The notes beneath the pieces are model-generated. The model was not told the DNA's origin and ran no database searches. It saw only the letters and a list, made by a program, of their open reading frames with translations. 8,456 nucleotides of DNA. It comes from Firmicutes bacterium UBA6648 (lineage in GTDB: Bacteria > Bacillota > Clostridia > Peptostreptococcales > Anaerovoracaceae). Where the stretch lies: assembly GCA_002455605.1 (NCBI GenBank), contig DKLE01000039.1:1-8456 (forward strand), in the 5' to 3' direction. Shown piece by piece: positions 5,511 through 8,456 of this stretch. Both the position numbers and the translations under genes were made by a program. The first letter of the stretch is position 1. Every line of letters begins with the position of its first letter.

Positions 5511-6356
5511 TTAATTATATAAAGTAATAAATGTTACATCCGGCGGCGCTAAAAAACGAAAAGGTAATTTAGTCATGCCGATGCCTGAAGTGACGTATAG
5601 CTTGGTATTGATATGATTTTCAAATTCAAATAAGCCTTTTAAGTATTTTTCGCCGTAAGGAGGAAGAAATTTTGATGTATAAAACGGTATATTAATCTGT
5701 CCTCCGTGAGTATGACCGGAAATCATCAAATTTACATTGTAGTCAAGAATCTCGTCAACGATATCCGGTTCATGGCAAAGGATAATATTATAGTAATCTT
5801 CCCGGCCCCAGCTGGCTATGGCTGGAGAACCGCCGCCTATCAAAATGTCATCAATACCGATAATAGCCAATTTTAAATCATCAAGGGCATAATAATCTCC
5901 GGTAAGAACGGTAAATCCTCCTGATTGCATGATTCCTTCATATTCCCATTCGGCACCACCCCCATAATCATGATTTCCGTAAACTGCAAATTTTCCCAGA
6001 GGGGCGTTGATTCTGGAAAGGCAATCAATGATTTGGTTTACATCGCCTGTATAGGTGTTAAAGTTGTCTATTAAATCACCTACAAAAAAAACCATGTCCG
6101 GTGATTGTTCGTTGATACGGGTGATAACCTCTTGGAAATCATCTGTTGTATACCAATCACTGAAGTGTGTATCAGAGAATACTGCTATCTTCAGCTTATT
6201 CTCATGTGCAGAAACCTGTAATTGTGGATCTTCCAAGGATAATTCGATAGTTCTTAACTGGTAAGGTTCAATATATCTCGCATAGCCGAAAGCTATAGTA
6301 ATCAGAATTAAGATAAGCATAAACAATTCAAAGATTGTTTTTATAAATTTAATCAT
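5511..6356 (-). CDS. Membrane-anchored metallophosphoesterase, YkuE-like
   Basis: A two-metal (calcineurin-like) phosphoesterase of 281 residues. All metal-binding motifs are intact and in order: D62-x-H64, G93-D94-x-x-D97, G127-N128-H129-D130, H195 (CHEPD), and G214-H215-T-H217 followed by GGQ. The C-terminal part (PPYG, Y-V-T-S-G-I-G, PPDV) is typical of the YkuE/YaeI branch. The N-terminus has two lysines followed by one hydrophobic segment at about 8-27 with no twin-arginine motif and no clear cleavage site, so the protein is probably anchored with the catalytic domain outside the membrane. The known Bacillus relative YkuE is instead exported by the Tat route. Likely substrate is a phosphomono- or diester at the cell surface; the lipid A role of Gram-negative relatives would not apply in a Firmicute. 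Start supported by AGGAG (complement of 6366-6370), nine bases from the ATG. Transcribed alone, divergent from the flavoprotein genes. Confidence 0.92.
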   Translation of the reverse strand: MIKFIKTIFELFMLILILITIAFGYARYIEPYQLRTIELSLEDPQLQVSAHENKLKIAVFSDTHFSDWYTTDDFQEVITRINEQSPDMVFFVGDLIDNFNTYTGDVNQIIDCLSRINAPLGKFAVYGNHDYGGGAEWEYEGIMQSGGFTVLTGDYYALDDLKLAIIGIDDILIGGGSPAIASWGREDYYNIILCHEPDIVDEILDYNVNLMISGHTHGGQINIPFYTSKFLPPYGEKYLKGLFEFENHINTKLYVTSGIGMTKLPFRFLAPPDVTFITLYN

Positions 6357-6448
6357 TATACAAAACTCCTAAAATTAACCTGCTCTTTTATGGATAGAGA
6401 GCCTAATAATAATATCATGAAAACTAATGGATAGCAAAAGATTTTTAT

Positions 6449-6479
6449 TTGTGGTAAAATGTAAAAGTTATGATATAAA
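6449..6479 (+). promoter_or_regulatory. Candidate promoter of the flavoprotein pair
   Basis: TTGTGG at 6449-6454 could be a -35 box, with an extended -10 box TGATATAAA at 6471-6479 (spacer 19, long), or TATGAT at 6469-6474 as the -10 box with a shorter spacer of 14. Either choice starts transcription only 10-15 bases before the preferred start codon at 6496 and after the in-frame ATG at 6427, which supports the shorter protein. The spacing is imperfect in both readings, so confidence is low. Confidence 0.28.
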
Positions 6480-6495
6480 TATGAGGTATAGAACG

Positions 6496-7770
6496 ATGAA
6501 CAGTAATCAAAAAAGTACTAAATCATTGTATGATATTTTCTTTGATGTATGCATAATCGGAGGAGGTGCATCCGGTTTAGCGGCAGCAATCAGTGTGATG
6601 GAGAAAAATCCTACACTTAGTGTTTGCATTATAGAAAAAAAAGATGAAATCGGTAAAAAAATTCTTGCAACAGGGAATGGAAGATGCAACATTACAAACT
6701 CTTCATGTACGGAATTAGAACTTGTAAAAGCATTTTTATATAACAGCGGCATTGTTTTAGAGGAAGAAGAAGAGGGACGCATTTATCCAAAAAGCGGACA
6801 GGCAGCCTCAGTAGTGGAACTGTTGAAATGGAAAGCAAAAAAACTGAATGTGGCAATGTTTACTAATTGCCACGTGTTTCGCATCATGAAGAATGAAGAG
6901 GAAGGCTTTGATGTTCATATTGATTGTGCAAATGAAAAAGTTTTTATACCCTGTACAAAAGTTCTTTTATCATGTGGGGGAAAATCAGGACCGCAATTTG
7001 GAACCACAGGAGATGGATATGGTATGGTAAGAGCGTTAGGGCACACCGTATCAAAGATTCATCCGGTTTTGATGCCCATTGAATGCGAAGGCATAAAAGC
7101 ATCACTAAAAGGCATAAGAGCTAAAGGAAAAGTGGCTTTATTAAAAGAAGAGCAGATTATTGCGGAAGAATTCGGAGAAATACAATTTACGGAGGATGGT
7201 TTATCCGGCATTTGTATGTTCAACTTGAGCAGATATATAAAACTGGATGAAAATTCTGATGTTACTTTATCAGGAGGCTTTCGGCAGTATAGCATAGAAA
7301 TAGACTTTTTACCTCAAATGGAAGAAAATGAAGTAATTGAGTTTTTAAAAGAGAGACGGTTTTTTATGGCGTCAATGCCGGCCGAACTTTACCTGGCATC
7401 CATAGTAAATATGAGGCTGGGAGAGGAAATTATGGAAGAGGTATTGAACAATAAAAATTGCACCATTGGGAATATTACTTATGAAGGCATAGAAGAAATT
7501 GCAATGCTTTTAAAGAGCAGCAGATTTGTTGTGACCGGAGCAAAAGGCTGGAAAGAAGCTCAGTGCACCGGCGGTGGCATATTGCTGGATGAAATCAATT
7601 TAGAGACAATGGAATCAAAGCTCGCAAAGGGGCTTTATGTTGCCGGTGAATTACTCGATTATGACGGACCATGCGGGGGATTTAATTTGCACCATGCATG
7701 GCTGACAGGGATAAAAGCCGGACGGAGCATAGCGAAAGCCATGGCACAGAACAAAGTAATGGGAGAATAA
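6496..7770 (+). CDS. HI0933/BaiN-type FAD-dependent oxidoreductase
   Basis: A soluble flavoprotein of 424 residues with the chosen start. The N-terminal dinucleotide-binding strand-loop-helix reads CIIGGGASGLAAA, with G22-x-G24-x-x-G27 and acidic E47 at the end of the second strand for the FAD ribose. Next comes the family signature TGNGRCNITN at 59-68. A middle segment has SCGGKSGPQFGTTGDGYG, and the C-terminus has YVAGE from 381 and DGPCGGFNLHHAW around 390-402, closing the FAD site. Databases call this family HI0933-like, YhiN, aminoacetone oxidase family or BaiN (after a Clostridium scindens enzyme linked to bile acid 7-dehydroxylation); the normal substrate is unsettled and this copy shows no bile-acid gene neighbours. 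The start at 6496 has GAGG at 6483-6486, nine bases before; longer in-frame ATGs at 6427 and 6481 lack a ribosome binding site. The stop is directly followed by the next gene's ATG in the same frame. Confidence 0.92.
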   Translation: MNSNQKSTKSLYDIFFDVCIIGGGASGLAAAISVMEKNPTLSVCIIEKKDEIGKKILATGNGRCNITNSSCTELELVKAFLYNSGIVLEEEEEGRIYPKSGQAASVVELLKWKAKKLNVAMFTNCHVFRIMKNEEEGFDVHIDCANEKVFIPCTKVLLSCGGKSGPQFGTTGDGYGMVRALGHTVSKIHPVLMPIECEGIKASLKGIRAKGKVALLKEEQIIAEEFGEIQFTEDGLSGICMFNLSRYIKLDENSDVTLSGGFRQYSIEIDFLPQMEENEVIEFLKERRFFMASMPAELYLASIVNMRLGEEIMEEVLNNKNCTIGNITYEGIEEIAMLLKSSRFVVTGAKGWKEAQCTGGGILLDEINLETMESKLAKGLYVAGELLDYDGPCGGFNLHHAWLTGIKAGRSIAKAMAQNKVMGE

Positions 7771-8456
7771 ATGTACAGAATTAGTCAGATAAAGCTTGAT
7801 TTAAATGAAGATAAATCATGTATTCCTGAGAAAATACAGCGTAAAATCGGCAGAGCTAATATTCGTGTAACCGATTATAAAATTGTTAAGGAATCTATTG
7901 ATGCACGGGAAAAAGAAAATATTAAGCTGGTATATACAGTGGATTTCTCTGTAAATGAGGATATTTCTAAATGGAGCTCAAAATTAAAGCTTGCGGAAGC
8001 AGGTGATGAGAAATACCGTTTTGTACCGTCTGGTTTAAAAGTTTTGAAAAATCGCCCAGTTATAGTAGGTTTTGGCCCTTGCGGTATGTTCACAGCTTTG
8101 ATATTGTCAGAGATGGGATATCGTCCTTTGGTACTTGAACGAGGCAATTGTATTGAACAACGAGTGAAAGATGTAGACCAATTTTGGCGAGATGGGATAT
8201 TAAATGAAGAATCCAATGTCCAATTCGGTGAGGGGGGGGCAGGTACTTTTTCAGACGGAAAGCTTACTACACAGATAAAAGATTTCAGAATCGGCAAGGT
8301 CTTGGAAGAATTGACCGGGGCAGGTGCTAATCAGGATATTCTATATAAACAGAAACCTCATATCGGAACAGATGTACTGCGTCAAGTTGTTGTTAATATC
8401 AGAAAAAAAATAATTGAAAATGGGGGAGAAATCCTTTTTTGCTCAAAATTAACAGA
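7771..8456 (+). CDS. COG2509-type FAD-dependent dehydrogenase, 3' end missing
   Basis: The first 228 residues of a predicted flavoprotein whose family is usually around 500-540 residues; the frame stays open to the window edge. Residues 1 to about 90 form a small alpha/beta N-terminal domain (starts MYRISQIKLDL, later YTVDFSVNEDI), typical of this family and absent from most other FAD oxidoreductases. The FAD-binding loop follows as V-G100-F-G102-P-C-G105, with E123 in LERG as the ribose-binding acid. The hallmark FGEGGAGTFSDGKLTT is at 152-167. The reaction and electron partner are not known for the family. The ATG at 7771 immediately follows the TAA of the preceding flavoprotein; GGGAG at 7761-7765 inside that gene's last codons serves as the ribosome binding site with five-base spacing. 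Co-translation with the upstream gene is therefore very likely. A run of eight G at 8232-8239 lies inside the hallmark motif, but the frame is intact here. Confidence 0.92.
   Translation, partial: MYRISQIKLDLNEDKSCIPEKIQRKIGRANIRVTDYKIVKESIDAREKENIKLVYTVDFSVNEDISKWSSKLKLAEAGDEKYRFVPSGLKVLKNRPVIVGFGPCGMFTALILSEMGYRPLVLERGNCIEQRVKDVDQFWRDGILNEESNVQFGEGGAGTFSDGKLTTQIKDFRIGKVLEELTGAGANQDILYKQKPHIGTDVLRQVVVNIRKKIIENGGEILFCSKLT

Noticed and set aside
6390..6434. Direct repeat ATGGATAG at 6390-6397 and 6427-6434
   Set aside because: An eight-base repeat in AT-rich intergenic DNA is expected by chance and does not align with promoter boxes or an insertion boundary.
6427..6495. 23-residue N-terminal extension of the first flavoprotein
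   Set aside because: No ribosome binding site precedes the ATGs at 6427 or 6481, and the predicted promoter lies inside this stretch; GAGG nine bases before 6496 supports the shorter form.
7875..8297. 140-codon open frame on the minus strand
   Set aside because: It is antisense to the second flavoprotein, whose motifs are clear, and its translation is low-complexity Ser/Pro/Phe-rich with no recognisable pattern.

Overview
The window looks like ordinary chromosomal DNA from a low-GC anaerobic Firmicute, most likely a member of the Clostridia. The reasons are the AT-rich base use, strong AGGAGG-like ribosome binding sites, dense gene packing, and gene families typical of Clostridia (a HI0933/BaiN-type flavoprotein next to a COG2509-type flavoprotein, a YkuE-like phosphoesterase, and a Clostridia-style Pol IV). 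I see no rRNA, tRNA, CRISPR array, insertion sequence, phage gene or plasmid function. The genus cannot be fixed from the sequence alone.

Layout. (1) Positions 1-1374 (+): most of a DEAD-box RNA helicase whose first residues lie before the window. (2) 1392-2621 (-): a complete Y-family DNA polymerase IV (DinB), convergent with the helicase and sharing a hairpin terminator with it. (3) 2622-2763: a divergent promoter region with two inverted repeats. (4) 2764-5391 (+): a three-gene unit encoding a small Usp-fold protein, a six-helix HdeD/DUF308-like membrane protein, and a SulP anion transporter with a C-terminal STAS domain. (5) 5421-5470: a long hairpin, probably a two-way terminator. (6) 5511-6356 (-): a membrane-anchored metallophosphoesterase of the YkuE type. 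(7) 6357-6495: a divergent intergenic region. (8) 6496-7770 (+) and 7771-end (+): two flavoproteins, stop codon directly followed by start codon. The second runs off the window.

How the genes fit together. The helicase and Pol IV are unrelated housekeeping and repair genes that meet tail to tail. The Usp/HdeD/SulP unit is the most system-like part: one predicted transport protein with two possible accessory or stress-related partners, probably made from one transcript. Its substrate is not readable from the sequence. The two flavoproteins are almost certainly co-translated and may act in related redox steps, but neither has a firmly known reaction.

No clear-cut undescribed defence or mobile system was found. 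The observations most worth checking are a Gly-to-Val change in the helicase ATP-binding loop (AxTGxGKT read as TGTVKT), the Usp-HdeD-SulP unit with a hairpin just before its first ribosome binding site, and the two in-frame flavoprotein genes separated by a single stop codon, the second carrying an eight-G run inside its best conserved motif.
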